Positions 44,171-55,332 of a stretch of 64,000 bases of DNA are shown here, piece by piece. The notes beneath the pieces are model-generated. The model worked only from the letters and a program-made list of their open reading frames with translations. It was not told where the DNA came from and did not search any database. Every line of letters starts with the position of its first letter. Position 1 is the first letter of the stretch. The stretch is from NCBI GenBank assembly GCA_013289665.1, contig JABCZN010000013.1, positions 1 through 64,000 on the forward strand. The letters run 5' to 3'. The translations under genes were made by a program, and so were the position numbers. Origin of the DNA: Acidobacteriota bacterium (GTDB taxonomy: Bacteria; Acidobacteriota; Terriglobia; Acidiferrales; UBA7541).

Positions 44171-45301
44171 ATGTCAGACTACGGCACGTCAACCTCCATG
44201 ACCCGCCCAAAAAATCCGCCACCGGATAGTTCCGGAGAGCCTCCCGGTGGTTCGATCAGCATGAAGGCTCTTGCCGGACACCTGGGCCTATCGACGGCCA
44301 CCATTTCGCTGGTGATCAACCGCTCGCCGGGCGCCAGGTCCATCCCGCATGTCACGCAAGAGCGTATCTGGGCGGCCGCGCGCAAGTTTAAATATCGCCC
44401 GAATCTGATCGCCCGATCTCTCCGGCAAAAGCGGAGCTTCACCATCGGGGTGATGGTGCCGGAAATCAGCGAGGGGTATTCCGCGATGGTCTTATCGGGC
44501 GTGGAAGACCACCTGTTCCAGGAAGGCTACTTCTATTTTGTGGTGAGCCACCGCCACCGCAAGGATTTGATCGAAGAATATCCGCATCTTCTCCGGCAGC
44601 GGGCGGCGGAGGGAATCATTGCGGTGGATACGGTTTACTGCGGGAATTGCGATATCCCCGCTGTCTCGATTTCCGGCCATCGCCACGTCAAGGGAGTCAC
44701 CAACATAGTCCTTGACCACAATCTCGGCGCGCACCTCGCGCTCGAACATCTCCATCGCCTGGGCCACACCCGGATCGCGCTGATCAAGGGGCAGGATTTC
44801 AGTTCGGACACAGAGACTCGCTGGCAGGCGATCCTGTCGGTGGCCCGGCAACTGGGAATCGTAATTGATGAAAAACTCACCGTTCAACTGGATAGCGATT
44901 CTCCCTCGCCCGAGGTAGGCCACCGCGTCACTCGCAGGCTGCTGGAAGCCAATCCGCAATTCACGGCCTTGTTTGCGTTCAACGATATCTCCGCCATGGG
45001 CGCGATCAAAGCCCTTCGCGATGCGGGCAGGCGCGTGCCGGAGGATGTGTCGGTGATCGGTTGGGACGACATTCAAGGCGCGGCGTATCATAATCCGAGC
45101 CTCACAACGGTCAGGCAACCGCTCCGTCAGATGGGCGTTGTGGCGGCGGAAACGCTGCTGAAGCGCATCACCGCTCCGGCCGGGGCTGAGTATCCCAAGG
45201 AAATCGTGCTGGAACCTGAATTGATCGTCCGCGAGAGCAGTTCGCGAATAAAAGAGAGCGCGGATCGTTCTCGAGCCCTATCGGAATTTCGCAGGGGTTG
45301 A
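44171..45301 (+). CDS. LacI-family transcriptional regulator
   Basis: The start is uncertain: ATGs at 44171 and 44198 are both in frame after an open stretch from 44135. The protein (376 residues from 44171) has a LacI helix-turn-helix (SMKALAGHLGLSTATISLVI) and hinge region (ARSLRQKRSFTIGVMVP). A periplasmic-binding-protein-like sensor domain follows (DHNLGAHLALEHLHRLGHTR, TALFAFNDISAMGAIKAL, VIGWDDIQGAAYHNPSLTTV). Such regulators respond to sugars. It is divergent from the GH3/glucanase operon and near an operator-like palindrome, so a beta-glucan-derived sugar is the likely inducer. An extra 30-residue N-terminal tail before the HTH is unusual. Confidence 0.9.
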   Translation: MSDYGTSTSMTRPKNPPPDSSGEPPGGSISMKALAGHLGLSTATISLVINRSPGARSIPHVTQERIWAAARKFKYRPNLIARSLRQKRSFTIGVMVPEISEGYSAMVLSGVEDHLFQEGYFYFVVSHRHRKDLIEEYPHLLRQRAAEGIIAVDTVYCGNCDIPAVSISGHRHVKGVTNIVLDHNLGAHLALEHLHRLGHTRIALIKGQDFSSDTETRWQAILSVARQLGIVIDEKLTVQLDSDSPSPEVGHRVTRRLLEANPQFTALFAFNDISAMGAIKALRDAGRRVPEDVSVIGWDDIQGAAYHNPSLTTVRQPLRQMGVVAAETLLKRITAPAGAEYPKEIVLEPELIVRESSSRIKESADRSRALSEFRRG

Positions 45302-45402
45302 CGAATGTATGGGAACCATCCGGCGCGTGGGGCACTAATTTTTGGCCCGAATCCCGGTTGTTCCCTATAATCTAGTTTCCCGCCCAATTCAAGGAGGCAC
45401 GA

Positions 45403-45714
45403 ATGCCCGAAGCAAAGGGAATGTGGGAAGGATTGATGGATTTTTCCTTCCGCGTGTATGCGACCCCGAAGATGCTGAGATTCCTGTACGCCCTGCATCT
45501 GCTTGTCGGACTGATCGCAGCGGTGGCCTGGGTGGTGACGGCGTTCCAGCAGGCCCCGGTTCAGGGGCTGCTCGCGCTGCTGGCCGCTTTGGGCGGATAC
45601 TTCGTCTGGTTTCTCTACTGCCGCGTGGTTATCGAGTTGCTTGCGGCCGTGTTCCGCATGGCAGACGCGATTGCGCCCGAACGCCCGGCGCAACAACAGA
45701 ATCCGGGCTACTGA
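45403..45714 (+). CDS. DUF4282 small membrane protein
   Basis: The 103-residue protein begins MPEAKGMWEGLMDFSFRVYA behind a GGAGG site. It contains two hydrophobic helices (about 28-49 and 53-75) separated by a short loop. It has the DUF4282 pattern of a D-F-S-F start, a central helix pair and R-V-x-x-E-L near the end (RVVIELLAAVFRMADAI). Family members are predicted inner-membrane proteins of unknown function. It is a single gene with its own terminator. No functional partner is evident. Confidence 0.75.
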   Translation: MPEAKGMWEGLMDFSFRVYATPKMLRFLYALHLLVGLIAAVAWVVTAFQQAPVQGLLALLAALGGYFVWFLYCRVVIELLAAVFRMADAIAPERPAQQQNPGY

Positions 45715-45748
45715 CGCCACCGCAGTTTTAGCTTCCGTGCTTTTCCAG

Positions 45749-45785
45749 CCGGGCAGCTGCAGAAAGTGCTGCCTGGTTTTCTTTG
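45749..45785 (+). terminator. Intrinsic terminator of the DUF4282 gene
   Basis: CCGGGCAGC (45749-45757) pairs with GCTGCCTGG (45768-45776), with one G-T pair, and is followed directly by TTTTCTTT. It lies 35 bases after the stop codon. The form is that of a good rho-independent terminator. Confidence 0.8.
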
Positions 45786-45806
45786 CTCACATCCGGTTTC
45801 CGCTGC

Positions 45807-46913
45807 TTATTTCTTCACGAAAATAGCCTTGGGAATCATGCAGTGCACGCCCTTGCGGATGTCCACCACCTGCGACACGCGGCAATCGCCTACGATCGAA
45901 GTCAAAGCATAGGCCTCTTCCCGCGACATCGGCACCATTTTCTGCTCCGCCAGGAAGTTCACGGTTTCGCGCGCCGCAATTTTCATCGCTTCGTTCAAGT
46001 CCTCGTCGAATCCCATGAAGATCCAGTGCGTGGAGGTTTCGGCGCGCGGCCAAGCGATGTGCAGGTCCTTGCGCACGATCGGCTCGATTTCGATTTCCTG
46101 GAACGAACATTCGAGGGCCGTCAAATTCACTTCTCCGTTTCCCTGCAGGCAGTGGGAATCTCCCGTCCAGATCAGGCCGCCTTTCTGAAACACGGGAAAA
46201 TAAAGCGTTGATCCTGCCTGCAATTCGTTGACGTCCATGTTGGAGCCGTTTTTCCACGGCCGCAGCGTGCTGGTGCGTCCCTTGGCATCGTGGATGGGAG
46301 GCCCGGCCTTTTCTTTTGGCTCGTTGGGATCCGGGCCGACGGCGATCGTTCCCGGGAAGGGTTTCAGTTGCAGCACGATCCCCGGCTTGAATTCGGTGGT
46401 CATGGTTTTAAGGTCGAGCTTGAAATATTCCACATGCCCTTCCGGAAATTCAGAGGCGAGCAAGCCGACGGTGGGGAACTGCTTGCCGGGAAGATTGAAA
46501 TTGAAGCCGGTGTCCTTCATCACAATTTTCTTGATGCGGATTTCCAGGGTGTCGCCGGGCTCCGCGCCATCGACGAAAATGGGCCCGGTCACGGAATGCG
46601 GCCCGCCGCCGGGATTTGCCAGGCGAAGCTTCACGATATCGTCCATCGAAGCCCCAGGCTTGACCTCATCCATCCCGTGGCGCAGCGTCTCGATCGAGAC
46701 CGTGTCACCGGACTCGACGACCAGCTTCGGTTTTTCAGCGGGATCGAACCATCCCCACTGCACGGTGTCCTTGTTTGCCGGCAGTGAGTAGTGCTTGCCG
46801 GTGGAGCTTTTGGCCCCGGGTTTTTCCTGTCCGGTTTGCGCTCTTGTTCCCGGCCCAGACAAGCAGAGGCCAAACAGGGCGGCGAAAGCCGGGACTCTCC
46901 GTGATGCATTCAT
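45807..46913 (-). CDS. Secreted acetamidase/formamidase-family protein
   Basis: I start at MNASRRVPAFAALFG (46913); an earlier ATG adds 6 residues. Residues 1-26 form a signal peptide. The mature protein follows the FmdA/AmdA pattern: VQWGWFDPAEKP near the start, ETLRHGMDEVKPG, GPHSVTGPIFVDGAEPGDTL, GFNFNLPGKQFPTVGL, GGLIWTGDSHCLQGNGEVNL and a closing TSIVGDCRVSQVVDIRKGVH. Enzymes of this family hydrolyse short amides to ammonia and the acid. Family members are often cytosolic; export here suggests scavenging in the periplasm. It is monocistronic. Confidence 0.85.
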   Translation of the reverse strand: MNASRRVPAFAALFGLCLSGPGTRAQTGQEKPGAKSSTGKHYSLPANKDTVQWGWFDPAEKPKLVVESGDTVSIETLRHGMDEVKPGASMDDIVKLRLANPGGGPHSVTGPIFVDGAEPGDTLEIRIKKIVMKDTGFNFNLPGKQFPTVGLLASEFPEGHVEYFKLDLKTMTTEFKPGIVLQLKPFPGTIAVGPDPNEPKEKAGPPIHDAKGRTSTLRPWKNGSNMDVNELQAGSTLYFPVFQKGGLIWTGDSHCLQGNGEVNLTALECSFQEIEIEPIVRKDLHIAWPRAETSTHWIFMGFDEDLNEAMKIAARETVNFLAEQKMVPMSREEAYALTSIVGDCRVSQVVDIRKGVHCMIPKAIFVKK

Positions 46914-46931
46914 CGGACCACTCCTTTTCAC

Positions 46932-47250
46932 CAGGATTCTCCAGATTGGTGCAGGAAGTATAGTGGGGGAGCGCCAAGGCTGTCCGCTGAAAAAATGATG
47001 CGCTCAATCCACGAGGCCATTCCTTGGCTTAGCCGAAGAATCAAAGAGCGCGCGTCTTAGACGATGCGCGCCTGTTCAGTTCGAGCCATCCACGCGACTG
47101 CCCACTAACCCCCGGGGAGCCTCGGGTGCACAAACCCCAGCGCGTGCGTAATCCATCGGCTGCGTTTCAGGAAGCGTTAGTTGACAGTTTCGTTAGTCGG
47201 GAGCAGACTAGCTTTACCCCCTTCCAGAAATTTGTGCTGAGTGAGTGACC
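46932..47250. other. Intergenic region, nothing decisive
   Basis: This separates the acetamidase-like gene (minus) from the response regulator (plus). TTGACA occurs at 47181-47186 but no good -10 box follows at the usual spacing. No gene or repeat is recognised. Confidence 0.3.
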
Positions 47251-47934
47251 ATGCGCCTTCTTGTCGCTGAAGCCGACGCGTCCCTGGCGGAATTGCTTCA
47301 GACCCGGCTACAGCAGGAACACTTTGCCGTACAACTCGCCTCTTCGGGAGACCAGATCGCGAAACTTGCCGAGAAGAGTATGTTCGATCTGATCCTCCTG
47401 GATCTGAACCTGCCTGGCGTGCCCGGCACCGATTACTTGCGCCAGTTGCAGGTCCGCTGGCCCGAAGCGCCCGTGGTGTTGCTTTCGCCGGCCAGCTCGG
47501 TGGAAGAACGCGTCAAGGGCCTGGACGCGGGGGCGGACGACATCATCGTAAAGCCCTTCGCCTGGTCAGAGCTTGCGGCGCGCATCCGAGCGGTGCTGCG
47601 GCGGCGCAACCGGCCTTCCCGCGAGGTATTTCAGTTTGAGGATTTGGAAGTGAACCGCGTCTCCCACGCGGTCAGCCGAGCCGGCCGCGCCGTCGAGCTA
47701 AGCCCCAAGGAATACGCCTTGCTCGAGTTTCTGCTGCGGAATCCCGGCCACCCCGTCACGCGGGCTGCCATCATCGAAGAGGTCTGGCGCGTTCAAGGCG
47801 ATTCCATCACCAACGTGGTGGACGTATACATCAACTACCTGCGGCGCAAAATTGATTCCGGTGCGGACTATCCTTTGATACGCACGATTCGCGGCGTCGG
47901 TTACCAGATCGGCGGCAATCACCGCGCCGGCTAG
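47251..47934 (+). CDS. OmpR/PhoB-family response regulator, orphan
   Basis: The start is ATG at 47251 (a GTG six bases earlier is also in frame). The 227-residue protein has an N-terminal receiver domain with phospho-acceptor Asp in LILLDLNLPG, a conserved Lys in IIVKPF and a Ser in place of the usual Thr (LLSPASS). The acidic pair near the N-terminus is partly changed (VAEAD). A winged-helix DNA-binding domain follows (ELSPKEYALLEFLLRNPGHP, VDVYINYLRRKID, IRGVGYQIG). No histidine kinase gene is adjacent, so its partner is elsewhere. It is monocistronic, with a convergent terminator just downstream. Confidence 0.88.
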   Translation: MRLLVAEADASLAELLQTRLQQEHFAVQLASSGDQIAKLAEKSMFDLILLDLNLPGVPGTDYLRQLQVRWPEAPVVLLSPASSVEERVKGLDAGADDIIVKPFAWSELAARIRAVLRRRNRPSREVFQFEDLEVNRVSHAVSRAGRAVELSPKEYALLEFLLRNPGHPVTRAAIIEEVWRVQGDSITNVVDVYINYLRRKIDSGADYPLIRTIRGVGYQIGGNHRAG

Positions 47935-48099
47935 ATATGCTCTCCGCCCCACGATGTAGCGGCCGCCTCCGTCCGCGGCGGGCGCATTTTCCGGCTTGGA
48001 GCCCATTAGCCATACTTTCAACCCCAATACCAGCGAGAAGGCGCCCGCCTCAGAAGGCGTCCGCTGCACAGGAACTCCGGAGGCGCGCAACCAATTTTC

Positions 48100-48138
48100 C
48101 AAACAAAAAGGGCGCCCGGATTTTCTCCGGGAGCCCTT
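48100..48138 (-). terminator. Intrinsic terminator of the BNR-repeat gene
   Basis: AAGGGCGCCCGGA (48108-48120) pairs with TCCGGGAGCCCTT (48126-48138) with one G-A mismatch and loop TTTTC. On the minus strand the stem is followed by TTTGTTT, so it terminates the minus-strand BNR gene that ends at 48167. It may also act on the response regulator transcript from the other side. Confidence 0.75.
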
Positions 48139-48166
48139 GAAATCAGCAGGGTATGAAAGACCGTGT

Positions 48167-50164
48167 CTAGCGCATGCCCGAGCCGCTGCTGGTGCTGGCG
48201 GCCTTGGCATTGGGATCCAGATTCAGGATGCCTTCGGTCGCGGAAACCGCCACAACCGAACCATCACGGCGCGTGCCCACGACGGGGAAGTAACCCTGCG
48301 ACAGTTGATCGTCCATATGCTGCCAGGTCTTGCCGCCGTCAAACGAGGCAATCAACCCGCGCTTCTGGAGAGCAACCACTAGGGCATTGCCCGAGCCGGC
48401 AACCGACTGGAAGGAAAGGTCGCGCACTTCCTGGCGATTCCAGTTGCGGCCGGCATCGTGCGAGGCATAAAGGCCCATGTTGGAGGTGATGAAGAGGGTG
48501 GAGTCGTCAAGGTGATGCAGCCTCAGGTTTCCCGCGGAGGCGAAGGCAAGTTCCTTGGCATCCCACGTTTCACCCTTGTTGGCGGAGTAGACGATATTCC
48601 GTTCGGCGAGCGCCCAGACCTGATTGCCATCCGCGGAGACTTCCACGGACTGCGCGGGCTTGCGAACCAGGGGATCCTTGCTGGCGGACTTCCACGTCGC
48701 GCCATGATCCTTCGAGGAGAGCACGCCACCAGCGGTTGCGGCAAACCAGGTGTCATTGCCGAAAGCCATCTCATTGACAAGGAACGCAGCGAGCTGCGGC
48801 GCGGACGTGCGCGCCACAGGAGCCTTGCTCTTCGAGTTTGCGCCCTTCTTGCCCTTAGTGCCGGCAGACGCGGAAGATGAGTCTGGAACAAACAAACCCG
48901 TGCGCGACCACTTGTGCGCCGCTTCGTCATACTTCATCCAGCCGCCCGTGGTCAGCGAAGCCCACCAGCCGGTCGGAGTGGCGTAGACGTGACGCGTTTC
49001 CGTGCGCTTCAGGCCCGGGCCAAGCGTCGCCCAGCTATTCCCGCCATCCCGCGTCTGAAGGAATGCGTCCGTGTCAAAGGTGAGTTCCACCAGCGCGCGT
49101 TCCGGATGTTCGCGGTCCATGGCAACGTCCGCGATGTGCTGGTGATGGAAACCCGTGTTGGCGGCGGCGAAGGTGGTGCCGCCGTCGGTGCTGATCTGCA
49201 CGCCTTCGCGCTCCGTGCCGATGATCAGTTTTTGCGTATTCTTCGGATCAATGATCAGCGCGTTGATGATCCAATTGCCCGGAGAGACGCGCTTGAAATC
49301 CTTGTCATTCACCGTCTTCCACAAACCGCTGGTGGTTCCGGCATAGAGAACGCCTTCGTTCGTGGGGTCCATGCGAATCAACTGCGTGCGGCGGAACACG
49401 CTCGGTATGCCCTGGTATTTCACCCACTGCGTGCCGCCATTGGTGCTGTGGTAGATGCCGGAGCAGGCCGTGGCGTGAACGTTATCTGGATTTGCCGGGT
49501 CCACGATGATGCTCATCACGTCGGAGTCATCAATCATGCCCTTTACCACCGGGAACCAGTCCTTGCCGCCGTTTGAAGTCTTCCAGGGCAGGTGATAGGT
49601 TCCGGCGTAGATAATGTTGTCGTCCTTGGGGTCGAAAGCCACGGAGTCAAAATTCCGCAGGTCGTCATGCTTCGCCGGGGTAATGCGTTCCCAGCTTGCG
49701 CCATCATCCATCGAGCGGTACACACCGGTCAGGGAACCCGCCAGGAAAAGCTTTGGATTGTTCGGCGACTGCGCGAGAGCACGAACGGTTTCATGAGCCA
49801 AACCGATAATATTCCAGCTGCGCCCCGCGTCGTCGCTGCGATAGACACCGCCGCCACCGGAATAGAGCGACCACGTGCTGGCATAGAGGTGCTTGGTGTT
49901 GCGCCGGTCCACGATGATGTGGGTGATCACATCGTCCTGACCGGTGCCGATGCGGCTGATCAGTTGCCAATGGCCGCCTTCGTCATTCGAAGCGAAGACG
50001 TGCCCGTCCGCCGTGCCCAAAAATAGCTTGTTAATGTCGTTGGGATCCGCCGCCAGAGAGATGACCGTTCCGCCTGGAGGGCCAACTTGCCTCCAGGTCT
50101 GCGCTGCTGACCGAAGCGCAAAAGCCGTTGCACACATCCCTAGAGCGAGTAGTGCCTTCTTCAT
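48167..50164 (-). CDS. Secreted BNR/Asp-box repeat beta-propeller protein
   Basis: I start at MKKALLALGMCATAFALRSA (50164), which begins a signal peptide. The 665-residue protein consists of repeated units with Asp-box motifs S-x-D-x-G-x-x-W, for example SNDEGGHWQ, SDDAGRSWN, SMDDGASWE, STNGGTQW, STDGGTTF, SKDHGATWK and SHDAGRNWN. Such repeats build sialidase- or VPS10-like propellers. The catalytic residues of sialidases are not evident. A linker rich in Ser, Lys and Gly (SASAGTKGKKGANSKSK) interrupts the propeller. It is probably a secreted scaffold or binding protein. Alternatively it is a photosystem II assembly-factor-like (Ycf48-type) propeller. Confidence 0.8.
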   Translation of the reverse strand: MKKALLALGMCATAFALRSAAQTWRQVGPPGGTVISLAADPNDINKLFLGTADGHVFASNDEGGHWQLISRIGTGQDDVITHIIVDRRNTKHLYASTWSLYSGGGGVYRSDDAGRSWNIIGLAHETVRALAQSPNNPKLFLAGSLTGVYRSMDDGASWERITPAKHDDLRNFDSVAFDPKDDNIIYAGTYHLPWKTSNGGKDWFPVVKGMIDDSDVMSIIVDPANPDNVHATACSGIYHSTNGGTQWVKYQGIPSVFRRTQLIRMDPTNEGVLYAGTTSGLWKTVNDKDFKRVSPGNWIINALIIDPKNTQKLIIGTEREGVQISTDGGTTFAAANTGFHHQHIADVAMDREHPERALVELTFDTDAFLQTRDGGNSWATLGPGLKRTETRHVYATPTGWWASLTTGGWMKYDEAAHKWSRTGLFVPDSSSASAGTKGKKGANSKSKAPVARTSAPQLAAFLVNEMAFGNDTWFAATAGGVLSSKDHGATWKSASKDPLVRKPAQSVEVSADGNQVWALAERNIVYSANKGETWDAKELAFASAGNLRLHHLDDSTLFITSNMGLYASHDAGRNWNRQEVRDLSFQSVAGSGNALVVALQKRGLIASFDGGKTWQHMDDQLSQGYFPVVGTRRDGSVVAVSATEGILNLDPNAKAASTSSGSGMR

Positions 50165-50184
50165 TTGCATGCCATTCTCCCAAA

Positions 50185-50196
50185 GCGCTTAAGCGC
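50185..50196. promoter_or_regulatory. 12-bp palindrome upstream of divergent genes
   Basis: GCGCTTAAGCGC is a perfect palindrome located 21 bases before the BNR gene start (minus strand) and about 245 bases before the first FecR gene. It could be an operator. No related copy was noticed elsewhere in the window. Confidence 0.3.
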
Positions 50197-50441
50197 CTAC
50201 AAGTCACGATTCCACGCTAGTCTAGAGAAGGGCAAGGTTCGGAGGTGCTGTACGATAGGCCAGATTACGGACAAGGCCCCTTCCGTACTAGTACTGTCTC
50301 AGGGTGAGACTTCCCCTTCCCTTCTTAGCAACTATTGTTCCGCGGTCGGGTTTATACCCAACAAGAAGCCGCCTAGCGTCATACTACTGACGGTTCTTTG
50401 GTCCGGGCCCCGATCGGACCGCAGTTCAGGGGAAATGAGTT

Positions 50442-52700
<2,259 letters not shown>

Positions 52701-52726
52701 TTCAAACATTCTCTAAATTGCAGGAA

Positions 52727-52764
52727 GCCCGCTCCATCGACCACGGAGCGGGCATTTCCTTTTA
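52727..52764 (+). terminator. Intrinsic terminator after the first FecR-domain gene
   Basis: GCCCGCTCC (52727-52735) pairs perfectly with GGAGCGGGC (52745-52753) over a 9-base loop, followed by ATTTCCTTTT. It lies 26 bases after the stop codon. The two FecR-domain genes are therefore separate transcription units. Confidence 0.85.
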
Positions 52765-52996
52765 AGACCTTCCGTCTCTTGTCCTTTTAGGAACGTCGTC
52801 GCCACGAGCTACAACTCTCGACTACTCCCTGTGTTAAATATACTGACGCAGGAAGACCAGGTTCCAGGTTTCGTTCGAAAGGAATATACTAAGTCCGCCC
52901 CAGCTGATTCCTTCCGAATGCGGGAGTTCTTCCCGGCCCGTCCCAGGCACGACGTAATACCCAGATCCAAAAAGCGTCAGGAGAGAAGAGAACAAC

Positions 52997-55192
52997 ATGA
53001 AGACACGCGCAGTGAAGTGGCTGTTGCTTGCCCCGCTCATCTTTGCATTTGTTCTGGCGACCGCGAAACCAGCGGTTGCCGATGACGATGACGATCCTCC
53101 ATCCCGGGTAGCCCGGTTGAGCTACACGAACGGCGAAGTCTCCTTCAGTCCCGGGGGCACCGATGACTGGGTGTCCGCTGTTGTCAATCGCCCCATGACC
53201 ACCGGCGATAAACTCTGGGCCGATCAGGGGGCGCGCGCCGAACTCCACGTGGGTTCCGCGGTGATTCGCCTGTCCGGCCAAACTGGATTTTCATTCCTCA
53301 ATCTCGACGACCGGATGATGCAAATTCGTGTCACCGAAGGCACCATCAATCTTCACGTGCTTCGCCTCGACGACCAGGAGTCCATCGAAGTGGACACGCC
53401 CAATCTTGCGTTTTCCGTGCTGCGTCCCGGACGCTATCGCATCAACGTCAATGAAGCCGGCGACACCACGGTCATCAATGTTTCCGAAGGCACGGGCGAA
53501 GTGACCGGCGGCGGCTCTGCCTATACGATTCATCCCGGCGAGCAGGGCATTTTCACCGGCACGGATTCGCTGAACGCGGACATGGAAAATCTGGACGCCG
53601 ACGACGATTTCGATCGCTGGTGCACCCAGCGCGACTACCGCGAAGAGCACGCTGTCGCGCGCCGCTATGTTTCCGATGATGTGATTGGCTATGAAGACCT
53701 CGACGATAACGGCGGGTGGCGCCAGGTGCCGGAATACGGCACCGTCTGGTTCCCGCATGTCACCGTCGTTGACTGGGCGCCGTATCGCTACGGCCACTGG
53801 GCGTGGATATCGCCCTGGGGCTGGACCTGGGTGGATGATGCGGCCTGGGGCTTTGCGCCCTTCCATTATGGTCGCTGGGTCAACGTTAGCGGCGCTTGGG
53901 GCTGGGTCCCGTGCCCGCCGCGCGTAGTTGCTGTTGCTTATGTGCGTCCTGTTTATGCTCCCGCGCTTGTCGCGTGGGTTGGCGGGCCGCACTTTGCCGT
54001 TGGCATCGGTGTGGGCGGAGGAGTCGCCGCGAACGTCGGCTGGTTCCCGTTGGGACCGCGCGAAGTCTACGTGCCGTCCTATCACGTCAGCCGCACCTAC
54101 ATTAACAACGTAAACGTTTCAAACACCACGGTGAATCAGACGGTGGTCAACAATTACTACAACACGACCGTGATCAACAAAAACGTCACAAACGTAACCT
54201 ATGTAAATCAGCGCGTGGCTGGCGGCGTTACGGCGACTTCCGGCCAAAACTTCAGCTCCGCTCAACCCGTGGGCCGCAACATGGTTCACGTCGATCCACG
54301 CGAAGTGGCCACCGCACAGGTTGCCGTCGCAGCTCCCGCCGTCGTACCGCCCAGGCAGGCGGTTCTCGGCGGCGGTGCCGCGACGCGTTATCAACCCCCT
54401 GCTGCTGTCCAGGCGCGTGCGGTCGTCGCCAAGACGCCTCCTCCGCCCGCCCCCTTACCGTTCGCTCAGCGGCAGGAGGCCATTAAGGCCAATAACGGTC
54501 AGCCCATTTCGATTGCACAGTCCCGCCAGCTGCAGGCGCAGCAACCCCACAACAACGTAGCGCCCGTGCGAATTGCGCCGCCGGCCAGAGTGGCCACGAC
54601 ACCTCAGCCTGGAAACGCGCAACAAGGCAACGTTCAGCAGGGAAACAGGGGGATGCAGCCAAACAACAATCGCCCGCCGAACGCGAGCGTCAACCCGAAC
54701 GCGAACGCGCCGGTAAACAACAACGCAAACGCCAACGTGAACGCCCCGTCGAATAACAACCGTCCGGCGAACGCCAACGCCAATCCGAATGCCAGCCCCA
54801 ACCCGAACGCGAACAAGGACCGTCCGCCAGCAGCACGGACCACCAACAACGTGAATCCGCAACTCGAACAGAAGCATCAGGAACAGATCCAACAGTTGCA
54901 ACAGAAACAGGACCAGGAATACCAGAAGGTCCAGCAGAAGCAGTATCAGCAGCAACAAAAAATCCAGCAGCAGAACGCGGATGCGGCGAAGCAACAGCAA
55001 ATCCAGCAGAAGCAGCAACAGCAGTTGCAGCAGGTCGAGCAGAAACACGACCAGCAGCAGCAACAGTTGCAGCAGAAGCAGGAAGCGGAGCATGCGCATT
55101 CAGCGCCGCCCAACAACAAACCGGCCAAAAATGAAGACAAAAACAAGGATAAGGAAAAGGATAAGGATAAGGACAAACCGCCACACCGCTGA
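52997..55192 (+). CDS. FecR-domain secreted protein with aromatic domain and Asn/Gln-rich tail (copy 2)
   Basis: The 731-residue protein repeats the plan of its upstream neighbour: signal peptide (1-28), FecR domain (SRVARLSYTNGEVSFSPGG, IEVDTPNLAFSVLRPGRYRI) and a Trp-rich DUF6600-like segment (APYRYGHWAWISPWGWTWVD, WGFAPFHYGRW). The tail differs. It has an Asn-rich strand region, a Pro/Ala region, an Asn-Ala-Pro repeat (about 555-615), a Gln/Lys/Glu-rich stretch predicted as coiled coil (about 620-705) and a Lys/Asp end. Divergent tails on a conserved core suggest different binding partners or surface properties. It has its own terminator. Confidence 0.8.
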   Translation: MKTRAVKWLLLAPLIFAFVLATAKPAVADDDDDPPSRVARLSYTNGEVSFSPGGTDDWVSAVVNRPMTTGDKLWADQGARAELHVGSAVIRLSGQTGFSFLNLDDRMMQIRVTEGTINLHVLRLDDQESIEVDTPNLAFSVLRPGRYRINVNEAGDTTVINVSEGTGEVTGGGSAYTIHPGEQGIFTGTDSLNADMENLDADDDFDRWCTQRDYREEHAVARRYVSDDVIGYEDLDDNGGWRQVPEYGTVWFPHVTVVDWAPYRYGHWAWISPWGWTWVDDAAWGFAPFHYGRWVNVSGAWGWVPCPPRVVAVAYVRPVYAPALVAWVGGPHFAVGIGVGGGVAANVGWFPLGPREVYVPSYHVSRTYINNVNVSNTTVNQTVVNNYYNTTVINKNVTNVTYVNQRVAGGVTATSGQNFSSAQPVGRNMVHVDPREVATAQVAVAAPAVVPPRQAVLGGGAATRYQPPAAVQARAVVAKTPPPPAPLPFAQRQEAIKANNGQPISIAQSRQLQAQQPHNNVAPVRIAPPARVATTPQPGNAQQGNVQQGNRGMQPNNNRPPNASVNPNANAPVNNNANANVNAPSNNNRPANANANPNASPNPNANKDRPPAARTTNNVNPQLEQKHQEQIQQLQQKQDQEYQKVQQKQYQQQQKIQQQNADAAKQQQIQQKQQQQLQQVEQKHDQQQQQLQQKQEAEHAHSAPPNNKPAKNEDKNKDKEKDKDKDKPPHR

Positions 55193-55220
55193 TTCCCGCA
55201 GTTTCCGGATTCAGTTGTAC

Positions 55221-55256
55221 AAGAGCGCTCCCCTCGGGAAGCGCTCTTTCTTTTTC
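55221..55256 (+). terminator. Intrinsic terminator after the second FecR-domain gene
   Basis: AAGAGCGCT (55221-55229) pairs perfectly with AGCGCTCTT (55240-55248) and is followed by TCTTTTT. It lies 29 bases after the stop codon. Confidence 0.85.
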
Positions 55257-55332
55257 CCGGGGATTTTCCGCGACGCGATCGCCGCCTTTCGCCGCGTTCC
55301 GGGCCGCTGTGTTATCTTGAAAAGAAAGAGCC

